Assembly (NCBI GenBank): GCA_950022655.1
Contig: OX465580.1
Coordinates: 123,425,016-123,489,015 of the forward strand
Source of the DNA: Alentia gelatinosa
Taxonomy: Eukaryota; Annelida; Polychaeta; Phyllodocida; Polynoidae
DNA length: 64,000 bases
Direction of reading: 5' to 3'
Part shown: in pieces, positions 11,565 through 23,549 of the stretch
How the letters are laid out: each line of letters starts with the position of its first letter
How positions within the stretch are numbered: the first letter of the stretch is position 1
The notes under the pieces: model-generated
What the model was told of the DNA's origin: nothing
The model's input: only the letters and a program-made list of their open reading frames with translations
Databases searched by the model: none
Program-made: the position numbers and the translations under genes

Positions 11565-12173
11565 AGTATTTTATCCCATACAGACTAGCCATGAAACTCA
11601 GAATCTTCTCAGGATACATTTCAACTGAAAACCTATTTCAATATTCTCTGCAATATATATGCTGAGCTCATATATGCCTATTTTGCATTGGAATCCATCA
11701 TTCTAGAAGAGCTGCAAATATCACAGCTCACACTTTCTAATATGAGAGAAGATCTGTAGATGTATATAGCTCGATAGCAGCAACTACATATTGTCCAATA
11801 CTCTATTGTTTTGTCTCACAGTGTAAGAGGAAAGCATATCATGGATGGAGGTAAAGGTGATACAAAGTTATTTCCTGTGATATCATGATGGAGTGCTTTA
11901 GTGTTGCATCAGATGATAGTCAAATCTCTAATTAATATGTCAAACTTCGCGAGATGATATACAAACCAATCTGCTGAATTCAGATAACCAAGGCAATATG
12001 TTCTGCCATGTCTCTATTTTCCACAAATGGGTACATTTGATTCTCTATGCTTCATGTCCTATATCAGAGAAATATCTACATACATACATACACCCAGTCT
12101 GTATTCTTAATACCATAATTGCAGTCATAGCAATATTTGGTGAAATTTCTTAGCCATCGCAGTAGCCAGCACA

Positions 12174-12245
12174 GGCTTGTTGGTCTAGGGGTATGATTCT
12201 CGCTTAGGGTGCGAGAGGTCCCGGGTTCAAATCCCGGACAAGCCC
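12174..12245 (+). tRNA. tRNA-Pro-AGG: tRNA-Pro (AGG), unit 6 slot C
   Basis: Intact cloverleaf, T4 terminator. Confidence 0.98.
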
Positions 12246-12333
12246 AGTTAGTTTTATGCTTATGTTTATGGAATGGAAAGTATTGACGGCCACAACCAAT
12301 ATTTACTGGTCCCTCTAACACCAGCTGCCATAT

Positions 12334-12405
12334 GGCTTGTTGGTCTAGGGGTATGATTCTCGCTTTGGGTGCGAGAGGTCCCGGGTTCAAATCCCGGACA
12401 AGCCC
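12334..12405 (+). tRNA. tRNA-Pro-TGG: tRNA-Pro (TGG), unit 6 slot D
   Basis: Intact cloverleaf, T4 terminator. Confidence 0.98.
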
Positions 12406-12682
12406 ATTGCCTTTTGACTTATCCATATCCTGCTCACTACTTGATTAACAAGTGTAAGAGAAAAGCATGATATACAGGAGAATCCAAAGCGTTTGTTAAA
12501 TTCTGAAAAAAGTGTGTGAAAATCAATAAAGCCTATTTGAAGAAGGATCAGTTATGGCAATAAAGAGGTTCTTCAGGTCATATGACAAGTGAAACTTTCC
12601 TGAATGTCTTAAGGCATTCTCGCCTTTAAGAGACATACTGCCTTGGAGTATCCTTGCCTGTATAGCTACTGCTACCAAGTAA

Positions 12683-12724
12683 TTGGGGCAGGAGAGGTCC
12701 TGGGTTCCAATGCTGGACAAGCCC
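12683..12724 (+). pseudogene. Half tRNA-Pro relic
   Basis: 3' half-gene between units 6 and 7. Confidence 0.85.
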
Positions 12725-12813
12725 AGTTAGTTTTATACTTCAGTATATCCAATCGAAGATCATGATGGTCTCAACCAAAATTTTACTGGTGTCTCTATCA
12801 CCAACTGACATAT

Positions 12814-12885
12814 GGCTTGTTGGTCTAGGGGTATGATTCTCGCTTAGGGTGCGATGGGTCCCGGGTTCAAATCCCGGACAAGCCC
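12814..12885 (+). tRNA. tRNA-Pro-AGG: tRNA-Pro (AGG), unit 7 slot A, altered
   Basis: GCGATGG variant (27-43 mismatch). Confidence 0.93.
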
Positions 12886-13593
12886 ATTAGCATTTTACTT
12901 GTCCATATCCAGCTAGCTACTTAATCCATACATGGCCAAAAGGCCTGCAGGCATTATATACCTGGGGGAGGGGAATGCTTACAGGCATTCACAATGAATT
13001 CAAGCGTTTCTCAATATACACCGGAAGATTCAAAGTCTTTATATAATCTATGAAAAATTATGAGTGAAAATCAATGTAGTACATTTGAAGAAATCACTTA
13101 CGGCAATGAATAGACTCTTTAGGTCATGTGAAAAGTATAACCTTTCTTGAATGTCTTAAGGCATTATCGCAATTCAGAGAGATACTGCTCTGAGGAATCC
13201 TGCCCCTGTAGCTACTCACACCAGCAATTTGCTCGCCTAGAAAGGATGAATGTCCTCATCCTGATCATGTGCTGAAATTCTCAGCGGTGATTGAGTTGTG
13301 ATGTAATATTCATGACTCTTCAACTAGTGGAAATAAGTTTGATACTGGGACTTATGGCAACCATATAGTAAACTTGACTCTGTATGTTCAAGCAAAGAAA
13401 GATTTACTTCAGAAGAAACTTGAAAAATGCTATTTCTTGATATGAATGCCTTCGTGCAGACTGCAGTTTTATATGATTGCTCAACAAAAACAGGGTTCTA
13501 AAGCTGTCAAATATGTTGGCTTTCAAAATAACACCATATTTCAAGAAAACTAGAAGCAGGCGATAGAGTTTCAAGGGAAGCTGTTCTTTGTGA

Positions 13594-13665
13594 GGCTTGT
13601 TGGTCTAGGGGTATGATTCTAGCTTCGGGTGCGAGAGGTCCCGGGTTCAATTCCCGGACAAGCCC
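13594..13665 (+). tRNA. tRNA-Pro-CGG: tRNA-Pro (CGG), unit 7 slot B, altered
   Basis: Anticodon stem CTCGC has become CTAGC (C29A), giving an A:G mismatch in the middle of the stem. Confidence 0.92.
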
Positions 13666-14274
13666 AGTATTTTATCCCATACAGACTAGCCATGAAACTC
13701 AGAATCTTCTCAGGATACATTTCCACTGAAAACCTATTTCAATATTCTCTGCAATATTTATGCTGAGCTCATATATGCCTATTTTGCATTGGAATCCATC
13801 GTTCTAGAAGAGCTGCAAATATCACAGCTCACACTTTCTAACATGAGAGAAGATCTGTAGATGTATATAGCTCGATAGCAGCAACTACATATTGTCCAAT
13901 ACTCTATTGTTTTGTCTCACAGTGTAAGAGGAAAGCATATCATGGATGGAGGTAAAGGTGATACAAAGTTATTTCCTGTGATATCATGATGGAGTGCTTT
14001 AGTGTTGCATCAGATGATAGTCAAATCTCTAATTAATATGTCAAACTTCGCGAGATGATATACAAACCAATCTGCTGAATTCAGATAACCAAGGCAATAT
14101 GTTCTGCCATGTCTCTATTTTCCACAAATGGGTACATTTGATTCTCTATGCTTCATGTCCTATATCAGAGAAATATCTACATACATACATACACCCAGTC
14201 TGTATTCTTAATACCATAATTGCAGTCATAGCAATATTTGGTGAAATTTCTTAGCCATCGCAGTAGCCAGCACA

Positions 14275-14346
14275 GGCTTGTTGGTCTAGGGGTATGATTC
14301 TCGCTTAGGGTGCGAGAGGTCCCGGGTTCAAATCCCGGACAAGCCC
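14275..14346 (+). tRNA. tRNA-Pro-AGG: tRNA-Pro (AGG), unit 7 slot C
   Basis: Intact cloverleaf, T4 terminator. Confidence 0.98.
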
Positions 14347-14434
14347 AGTTAGTTTTATGCTCATGTTTATGGAATGGAAAGTATTGACGGCCACAACCAA
14401 TATTTACTGGTCCCTCTAACACCAGCTGCCATAT

Positions 14435-14506
14435 GGCTTGTTGGTCTAGGGGTATGATTCTCGCTTTGGGTGCGAGAGGTCCCGGGTTCAAATCCCGGAC
14501 AAGCCC
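14435..14506 (+). tRNA. tRNA-Pro-TGG: tRNA-Pro (TGG), unit 7 slot D
   Basis: Intact cloverleaf, T4 terminator. Confidence 0.98.
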
Positions 14507-14783
14507 ATTGCCTTTTGACTTATCCATATCCTGCTCACTACTTGATTAACAAGTGTAAGAGAAAAGCATGATATACAGGAGAATCCAAAGCGTTTGTTAA
14601 ATTCTGAAAAAAGTGTGTGAAAATCAATAAAGCCTATTTGAAGAAGGATCAGTTATGGCAATAAAGAGGTTCTTCAGGTCATATGACAAGTGAAACTTTC
14701 CTGAATGTCTTAAGGCATTCTCGCCTTTAAGAGACATACTGCCTTGGAGTATCCTTGCCTGTATAGCTACTGCTACCAAGTAA

Positions 14784-14825
14784 TTGGGGCAGGAGAGGTC
14801 CTGGGTTCCAATGCTGGACAAGCCC
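14784..14825 (+). pseudogene. Half tRNA-Pro relic
   Basis: 3' half-gene between units 7 and 8. Confidence 0.85.
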
Positions 14826-14914
14826 AGTTAGTTTTATACTTCAGTATATCCAATCGAAGATCATGATGGTCTCAACCAAAATTTTACTGGTGTCTCTATC
14901 ACCAACTGACATAT

Positions 14915-14986
14915 GGCTTGTTGGTCTAGGGGTATGATTCTCGCTTAGGGTGCGATGGGTCCCGGGTTCAAATCCCGGACAAGCCC
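14915..14986 (+). tRNA. tRNA-Pro-AGG: tRNA-Pro (AGG), unit 8 slot A, altered
   Basis: GCGATGG variant; the last unit to carry it. Confidence 0.93.
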
Positions 14987-15694
14987 ATTAGCATTTTACT
15001 TGTCCATATCCAGCTAGCTACTTAATCCATACATGGCCAAAAGGCCTGCAGGCATTATATACCTGGGGGAGGGGAATGCTTACAGGCATTCACAATGAAT
15101 TCAAGCGTTTCTCAATATACACCGGAAGATTCAAAGTCTTTATATAATCTATGAAAAATTATGAGTGAAAATCAATGTAGTACATTTGAAGAAATCACTT
15201 ACGGCAATGAATAGACTCTTTAGGTCATGTGAAAAGTATAACCTTTCTTGAATGTCTTAAGGCATTATCGCAATTCAGAGAGATACTGCTCTGAGGAATC
15301 CTGCCCCTGTAGCTACTCACACCAGCAATTTGCTCGCCTAGAAAGGATGAATGTCCTCATCCTGATCATGTGCTGAAATTCTCAGCGGTGATTGAGTTGT
15401 GATGTAATATTCATGACTCTTCAACTAGTGGAAATAAGTTTGATACTGGGACTTATGGCAACCATATAGTAAACTTGACTCTGTATGTTCAAGCAAAGAA
15501 AGATTTACTTCAGAAGAAACTTGAAAAATGCTATTTCTTGATATGAATGCCTTCGTGCAGACTGCAGTTTTATATGATTGCTCAACAAAAACAGGGTTCT
15601 AAAGCTGTCAAATATGTTGGCTTTCAAAATAACACCATATTTCAAGAAAACTAGAAGCAGGCGATAGAGTTTCAAGGGGAGCTGTTCTTTGTGA

Positions 15695-15766
15695 GGCTTG
15701 TAGGTCTAGGGGTATGATTCTAGCTTCGGGTGCGAGAGGTCCCGGGTTCAATTCCCGGACAAGCCC
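15695..15766 (+). pseudogene. tRNA-Pro-CGG: tRNA-Pro (CGG), unit 8 slot B, probably dead
   Basis: Three lesions together: U8 changed to A (tertiary-structure and A-box base), C29A in the anticodon stem, and the downstream T4 reduced to T3 (tatttaatcc), which removes the Pol III terminator. The most decayed full-length copy in the array. Confidence 0.85.
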
Positions 15767-16375
15767 AGTATTTAATCCCATACAGACTAGCCATGAAACT
15801 CAGAATCTTCTCAGGATACATTTCCACTGAAAACCTATTTCAATATTCTCTGCAATATTTATGCTGAGCTCATATATGCCTATTTTGCATTGGAATCCAT
15901 CGTTCTAGAAGAGCTGCAAATATCACAGCTCACACTTTCTAACATGAGAGAAGATCTGTAGATGTATATAGCTCGATAGCAGCAACTACATATTGTCCAA
16001 TACTCTATTGTTTTGTCTCACAGTGTAAGAGGAAAGCATATCATGGATGGAGGTAAAGGTGATACAAAGTTATTTCCTGTGATATCATGATGGAGTGCTT
16101 TAGTGTTGCATCAGATGATAGTCAAATCTCTAATTAATATGTCAAACTTCGCGAGATGATATACAAACCAATCTGCTGAATTCAGATAACCAAGGCAATA
16201 TGTTCTGCCATGTCTCTATTTTCCACAAATGGGTACATTTGATTCTCTATGCTTCATGTCCTATATCAGAGAAATATCTACATACATACATACACCCAGT
16301 CTGTATTCTTAATACCATAATTGCAGTCATAGCAATATTTGGTGAAATTTCTTAGCCATCGCAGTAGCCAGCACA

Positions 16376-16447
16376 GGCTTGTTGGTCTAGGGGTATGATT
16401 CTCGCTTAGGGTGCGAGAGGTCCCGGGTTCAAATCCCGGACAAGCCC
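16376..16447 (+). tRNA. tRNA-Pro-AGG: tRNA-Pro (AGG), unit 8 slot C
   Basis: Intact cloverleaf, T4 terminator. Confidence 0.98.
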
Positions 16448-16535
16448 AGTTAGTTTTATGCTTATGTTTATGGAATGGAAAGTATTGACGGCCACAACCA
16501 ATATTTACTGGTCCCTCTAACACCAGCTGCCATAT

Positions 16536-16607
16536 GGCTTGTTGGTCTAGGGGTATGATTCTCGCTTTGGGTGCGAGAGGTCCCGGGTTCAAATCCCGGA
16601 CAAGCCC
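16536..16607 (+). tRNA. tRNA-Pro-TGG: tRNA-Pro (TGG), unit 8 slot D
   Basis: Intact cloverleaf, T4 terminator. Confidence 0.98.
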
Positions 16608-16884
16608 ATTGCCTTTTGACTTATCCATATCCTGCTCACTACTTGATTAACAAGTGTAAGAGAAAAGCATGATATACAGGAGAATCCAAAGCGTTTGTTA
16701 AATTCTGAAAAAAGTGTGTGAAAATCAATAAAGCCTATTTGAAGAAGGATCAGTTATGGCAATAAAGAGGTTCTTCAGGTCATATGACAAGTGAAACTTT
16801 CCTGAATGTCTTAAGGCATTCTCGCCTTTAAGAGACATACTGCCTTGGAGTATCCTTGCCTGTATAGCTACTGCTACCAAGTAA

Positions 16885-16926
16885 TTGGGGCAGGAGAGGT
16901 CCTGGGTTCCAATGCTGGACAAGCCC
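16885..16926 (+). pseudogene. Half tRNA-Pro relic
   Basis: 3' half-gene before the 640-base unit. Confidence 0.85.
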
Positions 16927-17015
16927 AGTTAGTTTTATACTTCAGTATATCCAATCGAAGATCATGATGGTCTCAACCAAAATTTTACTGGTGTCTCTAT
17001 CACCAACTGACATAT

Positions 17016-17087
17016 GGCTTGTTGGTCTAGGGGTATGATTCTCGCTTAGGGTGCGAGAGGTCCCGGGTTCAAATCCCGGACAAGCCC
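17016..17087 (+). tRNA. tRNA-Pro-AGG: tRNA-Pro (AGG), unit 9 hybrid A/C gene
   Basis: Intact cloverleaf with a slot A upstream flank and a slot C downstream flank, so it is a recombinant gene. It lacks the GCGATGG variant of its left neighbours, so from base 43 on (or throughout) it derives from slot C. Confidence 0.97.
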
Positions 17088-17175
17088 AGTTAGTTTTATG
17101 CTCATGTTTATGGAATGGAAAGTATTGACGGCCACAACCAATATTTACTGGTCCCTCTAACACCAGCTGCCATAT

Positions 17176-17247
17176 GGCTTGTTGGTCTAGGGGTATGATT
17201 CTCGCTTTGGGTGCGAGAGGTCCCGGGTTCAAATCCCGGACAAGCCC
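17176..17247 (+). tRNA. tRNA-Pro-TGG: tRNA-Pro (TGG), unit 9 slot D
   Basis: Intact; flank reads 'attgtcttttgactg' (T4). Confidence 0.98.
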
Positions 17248-17524
17248 ATTGTCTTTTGACTGATCCATATCCTGCTCACTACTTGATTAACAAGTGTAAG
17301 AGAAAAGCATGATATACAGGAGAATCCAAAGCGTTTGTTAAACTCTGAAAAAAGTGTGTGAAAATCAATAAAGCCTATTTGAAGAAGGATCAGTTATGGC
17401 AATAAAGAGGTTCTTCAGGTCATGTGACAAGTGAAACTTTCCTGAATGTCTTAAGGCATTCTCGCCTTTAAGAGACATACTGCCTTGGAGTATCCTTGCC
17501 TGTATAGCTACTGCTACCAAGTAA

Positions 17525-17566
17525 TTGGGGCAGGAGAGGTCCTGGGTTCCAATGCTGGACAAGCCC
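17525..17566 (+). pseudogene. Half tRNA-Pro relic
   Basis: 3' half-gene at the end of the 640-base unit. Confidence 0.85.
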
Positions 17567-17655
17567 AGTTAGTTTTATACTTCAGTATATCCAATCGAAG
17601 ATCATGATGGTCACAACCAAAATTTTACTGGTGTCTCTATCACCAACTGACATAT

Positions 17656-17727
17656 GGCTTGTTGGTCTAGGGGTATGATTCTCGCTTAGGGTGCGAGAGG
17701 TCCCGGGTTCAAATCCCGGACAAGCCC
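17656..17727 (+). tRNA. tRNA-Pro-AGG: tRNA-Pro (AGG), unit 10 slot A
   Basis: Intact AGG gene with the normal GCGAGAG sequence. T5 terminator. Confidence 0.98.
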
Positions 17728-18435
17728 ATTAGCTTTTTACTTGTCCATATCCAGCTAGCTACTTAATCCATACATGGCCAAAAGGCCTGCAGGCATTATA
17801 TACCTGGGGGAGGGGAATGCTTACAGGCATTCACAATGAATTCAAGCGTTTCTCAATATACACCGGAAGATTCAAAGTCTATATATAATCTATGAAAAAT
17901 TATGTGTGAAAATCAATGTAGTACATTTGAAGAAATCACTTACGGCAATGAATAGACTCTTTAGGTCATGTGAAAAGTATAACCTTTCTTGAATGTCTTA
18001 AGGCATTATCGCAATTCAGAGAGATACTGCTCTGAGGAATCCTGCCCCTGTAGCTACTCACACCAGCAATTTGCTCGCCTAGAAAGGATGAATGTCCTCA
18101 TCCTGATCATGTGCTGAAATTCTCAGCGGTGATTGAGTTGTGATGTAATATTCATGACTCTTCAACTAGTGGAAATAAGTTTGATACTGGGACTTATGGC
18201 AACCATATAGTAAACTTGACTCTGTATGTTCAAGCAAAGAAAGATTTACTTCAGAAGAAACTTGAAAAATGCTATTTCTTGATATGAATGCCTTCGTGCA
18301 GACTGCAGTTTTATATGATTGCTCAACAAAAACAGGGTTCTAAAGCTGTCAAATATGTTGGCTTTCAAAATAACACCATATCTCAAGAAAACTAGAAGCA
18401 GGCGATAGAGTTTCAAGGGGAGCTGTTCTTTGTGA

Positions 18436-18507
18436 GGCTTGTTGGTCTAGGGGTATGATTCTAGCTTCGGGTGCGAGAGGTCCCGGGTTCAATTCCCGGA
18501 CAAGCCC
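18436..18507 (+). tRNA. tRNA-Pro-CGG: tRNA-Pro (CGG), unit 10 slot B, altered
   Basis: C29A stem mismatch, shared with units 7 and 8 on the other side of the deletion unit. Confidence 0.92.
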
Positions 18508-19116
18508 AGTATTTTATCCCATACAGACTAGCCATGAAACTCAGAATCTTCTCAGGATACATTTCAACTGAAAACCTATTTCAATATTCTCTGCAATATA
18601 TATGCTGAGCTCATATATGCCTATTTTGCATTGGAATCCATCATTCTAGAAGAGCTGCAAATATCACAGCTCACACTATTTAATATGGGAGAAGATCTGT
18701 AGATGTATATAGCTCGATAGCAGCAACTACATATTGTCCAATACTCTATTGTTTTGTCTCACAGTGTAAGAGGAAAGCATATCATGGATGGAGGTAAAGG
18801 TGATACAAAGTTATTTCCTGTGATATCATGATGGAGTGCTTTAGTGTTGCATCAGATGATAGTCAAATCTCTAATTAATATGTCAAACTTCGCGAGATGA
18901 TATACAAACCAATCTGCTGAATTCAGATAACCAAGGCAATATGTTCTGCCATGTCTCTATTTTCCACAAATGGGTACATTTGATTCTCTATGCTTCATGT
19001 CCTATATCAAAGAAATATCTACATACATACATACACCCAGTCTGTATTCTTAATACCATAATTGCAGTCATAGCAATATTTGGTGAAATTTCTTAGCCAT
19101 CGCAGTAGCCAGCACA

Positions 19117-19188
19117 GGCTTGTTGGTCTAGGGGTATGATTCTCGCTTAGGGTGCGAGAGGTCCCGGGTTCAAATCCCGGACAAGCCC
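19117..19188 (+). tRNA. tRNA-Pro-AGG: tRNA-Pro (AGG), unit 10 slot C
   Basis: Intact cloverleaf, T4 terminator. Confidence 0.98.
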
Positions 19189-19275
19189 AGTTAGTTTTAT
19201 GCTCATGTTTATGGAATGGAAAGTATTGACGGCCACAACCAATATTTACTGGTCCCTCTAACACCATATGCATAT

Positions 19276-19347
19276 GGCTTGTTGGTCTAGGGGTATGATT
19301 CTCGCTTTGGGTGCGAGAGGTCCCGGGTTCAAATCCAGGACAAGCCC
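19276..19347 (+). tRNA. tRNA-Pro-TGG: tRNA-Pro (TGG), unit 10 slot D, altered
   Basis: T-stem 3' strand CCCGG has become CCAGG, a G:A mismatch at 51-63. The sequence just upstream is also changed (accatatgcatatgg) and is one base short. Confidence 0.92.
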
Positions 19348-19624
19348 ATTGCCTTTTGACTTATCCATATCCTGCTCACTACTTGATTAACAAGTGTAAG
19401 AGAAAAGCATGATATACAGGAGAATCCAAAGCGTTTGTTAAACTCTGAAAAAAGTGTGTGAAAATCAATAAAGCCTATTTGAAGAAGGATCAGTTATGGC
19501 AATAAAGAGGTTCTTCAGGTCATGTGACAAGTGAAACTTTCCTGAATGTCTTAAGGCATTCTCGCCTTTAAGAGACATACTGCCTTGGAGTATCCTTGCC
19601 TGTATAGCTACTGCTACCAAGTAA

Positions 19625-19666
19625 TTGGGGCAGGAGAGGTCCTGGGTTCCAATGCTGGACAAGCCC
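19625..19666 (+). pseudogene. Half tRNA-Pro relic
   Basis: 3' half-gene between units 10 and 11. Confidence 0.85.
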
Positions 19667-19755
19667 AGTTAGTTTTATACTTCAGTATATCCAATCGAAG
19701 ATCATGATGGTCTCAACCAAAATTTTACTGGTGTATCTATCACCAACTGACATAT

Positions 19756-19827
19756 GGCTTGTTGGTCTAGGGGTATGATTCTCGCTTAGGGTGCGAGAGG
19801 TCCCGGGTTCAAATCCCGGACAAGCCC
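19756..19827 (+). tRNA. tRNA-Pro-AGG: tRNA-Pro (AGG), unit 11 slot A
   Basis: Intact cloverleaf, T5 terminator. Confidence 0.98.
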
Positions 19828-20535
19828 ATTAGCTTTTTACTTGTCCATATCCAGCTAGCTACTTAATCCATACATGGCCAAAAGGCCTGCAGGCATTATA
19901 TACCTGGGGGAGGGGAATGCTTACAGGCATTCACAATGAATTCAAGCGTTTCTCAATATACACAGGAAGATTCAAAGTCTTTATATAATCTATGAAAAAT
20001 TATGTGTGAAAATCAATGTGGTACATTTGAAGAAATCACTTACGGCAATGAATAGACTCTTTAGGTCATGTGAAAAGTATAACCTTTCTTGAATGTCTTA
20101 AGGCATTATCGCAATCCAGAGAGATACTGCTCTGAGGAATCCTGCCCCTGTAGCTACTCACACCAGCAATTTGCTCGCCTAGAAAGGATGAATGTCCTCA
20201 TCCTGATCATGTGCTGAAATTCTCAGCGGTGATTGAGTTGTGATGTAATATTCATGACTCTTCAACTAGTGGAAATAAGTTTGATACTGGGACTTATGGC
20301 AACCATCTAGTAAACTAGACTCTGTATGTTCAAGCAAAGAAAGATTTACTTCAGAAGAAACTTGAAAAATGCTATGTCTTGATATGAATGCCTTCGTGCA
20401 GACTGCAGTTTTATATGATTGCTCAACAAAAACAGGGTTCTAAAGCTGTCAAATATGTTGGCTTGCAAAATAACACCATATCTCAAGAAAACTAGAAGCA
20501 GGCGATAGAGTTTCAAGGGGAGCTGTTCTTTGTGA

Positions 20536-20607
20536 GGCTTGTTGGTCTAGGGGTATGATTCTCGCTTCGGGTGCGAGAGGTCCCGGGTTCAATTCCCGGA
20601 CAAGCCC
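20536..20607 (+). tRNA. tRNA-Pro-CGG: tRNA-Pro (CGG), unit 11 slot B
   Basis: Intact; C29 present. Confidence 0.98.
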
Positions 20608-21216
20608 AGTATTTTATCCCATACAGACTAGCCATGAAACTCAGAATCTTCTCAGGATACATTTCAACTGAAAACCTATTTCAATATTCTCTGCAATATA
20701 TATGCTGAGCTCATATATGCCTGTTTTGCATTGGAATCCATCGTTCTAGAAGAGCTGCAAATATCACAGCTCACACTTTCTAATATGAGAGAAGATCTGT
20801 AGATGTATATAGCTCGATAGCAGCAACTACATATTGTCCAATACTCTATTGTTTTGTCTCACAGTGTAAGAGGAAAGCATATCATGGAAGGAGGTAAAGG
20901 TGATAGAAAGTTATTTCCTGTGATATCATGATGGAGTGCTTTAGTGTTGCATCAGATGATAGTCAAATCTCTAATTAATATGTCAAACTTCCCGAGATGA
21001 TATACAAACCAATCTGCTGAATTCAGATAACCGAGGCAATATGTTCTTCCATGTCTCTATTTTCCACAAATGGGTACATTTGATTCTCTATGCTTCATGT
21101 CCTATATCAGAGAAATATCTACATACATACATACACCCAGTCTGTATTCTTGATACCATAATTGCAGTCATAGCAATATTTGGTGAAATTTCTTAGCCAT
21201 CGCAGTAGCCAGCACA

Positions 21217-21288
21217 GGCTTGTTGGTCTAGGGGTATGATTCTCGCTTAGGGTGCGAGAGGTCCCGGGTTCAAATCCCGGACAAGCCC
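21217..21288 (+). tRNA. tRNA-Pro-AGG: tRNA-Pro (AGG), unit 11 slot C
   Basis: Intact cloverleaf, T4 terminator. Confidence 0.98.
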
Positions 21289-21376
21289 AGTTAGTTTTAT
21301 GCTCATGTTTATGGAATGGAAAGTATTGACGGCCACAACCAATATTTACTGGTCCCTCTAACACCAGCTGACATAT

Positions 21377-21448
21377 GGCTTGTTGGTCTAGGGGTATGAT
21401 TCTCGCTTTGGGTGCGAGAGGTCCCCGGTTCAAATCCCAGACAAGCCC
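21377..21448 (+). tRNA. tRNA-Pro-TGG: tRNA-Pro (TGG), unit 11 slot D, altered
   Basis: T stem reads CCCGG / CCCAG, giving two mismatches (50-64 and 51-63). Probably unstable. Confidence 0.9.
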
Positions 21449-21725
21449 ATTGCCTTTTGACTTATCCATATCCTGCTCACTACTTGATTAACAAGTGTAA
21501 GAGAAAAGCATGATATACAGGAGAATCCAAAGCGTTTGTTAAACTCTGAAAAAAGTGTGTGAAAATCAATAAAGCCTATTTGAAGAAGGATCGGTTATGG
21601 CAATAAAGAGGTTCTTCAGGTCATGTGACAAGTGAAACTTTCCTGAATGTCTTAAGGCATTCTCGCCGTTAAGAGACATACTGCCTTGGAGTATCCTTGC
21701 CTGTATAGCTACTGCTACCAAGTAA

Positions 21726-21767
21726 TTGGGGCAGGAGAGGTCCTGGGTTCCAATGCTGGACAAGCCC
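21726..21767 (+). pseudogene. Half tRNA-Pro relic
   Basis: 3' half-gene between units 11 and 12. Confidence 0.85.
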
Positions 21768-21856
21768 AGTTAGTTTTATACTTAAGTATATCCAATCGAA
21801 GATCATGATGGTCACAACCAAAATTTTGCTGGTGTATCTATCACCAACTGACATAT

Positions 21857-21928
21857 GGCTTGTTGGTCTAGGGGTATGATTCTCGCTTAGGGTGCGAGAG
21901 GTCCCGGGTTCAAATCCCGGACAAGCCC
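21857..21928 (+). tRNA. tRNA-Pro-AGG: tRNA-Pro (AGG), unit 12 slot A
   Basis: Intact cloverleaf, T5 terminator. Confidence 0.98.
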
Positions 21929-22636
21929 ATTAGCTTTTTACTTGTCCATATCCAGCTAGCTACTTAATCCATACATGGCCAAAAGGCCTGCAGGCATTAC
22001 ATACCTGGGGGAGGGGAATGCTTACAGGCATTCACAATGAATTCAAGCGTTTCTCGATATATACAGGAAGATTCAAAGTCTTTATATAATCTATGAAAAA
22101 ATATGTGTGAAAATCAATGTGGTACATTTGAAGAAATCACTTACAGCAATGAATAGACTCTTTAGGTCATGTGAAAAGTATAACCTTTCTTGAATGTCTT
22201 AAGGCATTATCGCAATCCAGAGAGATACTGCTCTGAGGAATCCTGCCCCTGTAGCTACTCACACCAGCAATTTGCTCGCCTAGAAAGGATGAATGTCCTC
22301 ATCCTGATCATGTGCTGAAATTCTCAGCGGTGATTGAGTTGTGATGTAATATTCATGACTCTTCAACTAGTGGAAATAAGTTTGATACTGGGACTTATGG
22401 CAACCATCTAGTAAACTAGACTCTGTATGTTCAAGCAAAGAAAGATTTACTTCAGAAGAAACTTGAAAAATGCTATGTCTTGATATGAATGCCTTCGTGC
22501 AGACTGCAGTTTTATATGATTGCTCAACAAAAACAGGGTTCTAAAGCTGTCAAATATGTTGGCTTGCAAAATAACACCATATCTCAAGAAAACTAGAAGC
22601 AGGCGATAGAGTTTCAAGGGGAGCTGTTCTTTGTGA

Positions 22637-22708
22637 GGCTTGTTGGTCTAGGGGTATGATTCTCGCTTCGGGTGCGAGAGGTCCCGGGTTCAATTCCCGG
22701 ACAAGCCC
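22637..22708 (+). tRNA. tRNA-Pro-CGG: tRNA-Pro (CGG), unit 12 slot B
   Basis: Intact cloverleaf, T4 terminator. Confidence 0.98.
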
Positions 22709-23317
22709 AGTATTTTATCCCATACAGACTAGCCATGAAACTCAGAATCTTCTCAGGATACATTTCAACTGAAAACCTATTTCAATATTCTCTGCAATAT
22801 ATATGCTGAGCTCATATATGCCTGTTTTGCATTGGAATCCATCGTTCTAGAAGAGCTGCAAATATCACAGCTCACACTTTCTAATATGAGAGAAGATCTG
22901 TAGATGTATATAGCTCGATAGCAGCAACTACATATTGTCCAATACTCTATTGTTTTGTCTCACAGTGTAAGAGGAAAGCATATCATGGAAGGAGGTAAAG
23001 GTGATAGAAAGTTATTTCCTGTGATATCATGATGGAGTGCTTTAGTGTTGCATCAGATGATAGTCAAATCTCTAATTAATATGTCAAACTTCCCGAGATG
23101 ATATACAAACCAATCTGCTGAATTCAGATAACCGAGGCAATATGTTCTTCCATGTCTCTATTTTCCACAAATGGGTACATTTGATTCTCTATGCTTCATG
23201 TCCTATATCAGAGAAATATCTACATACATACATACACCCAGTCTGTATTCTTGATACCATAATTGCAGTCATAGCAATATTTGGTGAAATTTCTTAGCCA
23301 TCGCAGTAGCCAGCACA

Positions 23318-23389
23318 GGCTTGTTGGTCTAGGGGTATGATTCTCGCTTAGGGTGCGAGAGGTCCCGGGTTCAAATCCCGGACAAGCCC
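23318..23389 (+). tRNA. tRNA-Pro-AGG: tRNA-Pro (AGG), unit 12 slot C
   Basis: Intact cloverleaf, T4 terminator. Confidence 0.98.
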
Positions 23390-23477
23390 AGTTAGTTTTA
23401 TGCTCATGTTTATGGAATGGAAAGTATTGACGGCCACAACCAATATTTACTGGTCCCTCTAACACCAGCTGACATAT

Positions 23478-23549
23478 GGCTTGTTGGTCTAGGGGTATGA
23501 TTCTCGCTTTGGGTGCGAGAGGTCCCCGGTTCAAATCCCAGACAAGCCC
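23478..23549 (+). tRNA. tRNA-Pro-TGG: tRNA-Pro (TGG), unit 12 slot D, altered
   Basis: Same double T-stem mismatch as unit 11. Confidence 0.9.

Larger units (their letters stand above)
17016..17655 (+). repeat. 640-base deletion unit (unit 9)
   Basis: This unit lacks the slot A-B spacer, slot B and the slot B-C spacer. Upstream of the tRNA at 17016 the flank is slot A type; downstream it is slot C type ('agttagttttatgctcatg'). The loss is 1461 bases, exactly the slot A to slot C distance in other units, so the exchange point lies inside the tRNA gene itself. Confidence 0.95.
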
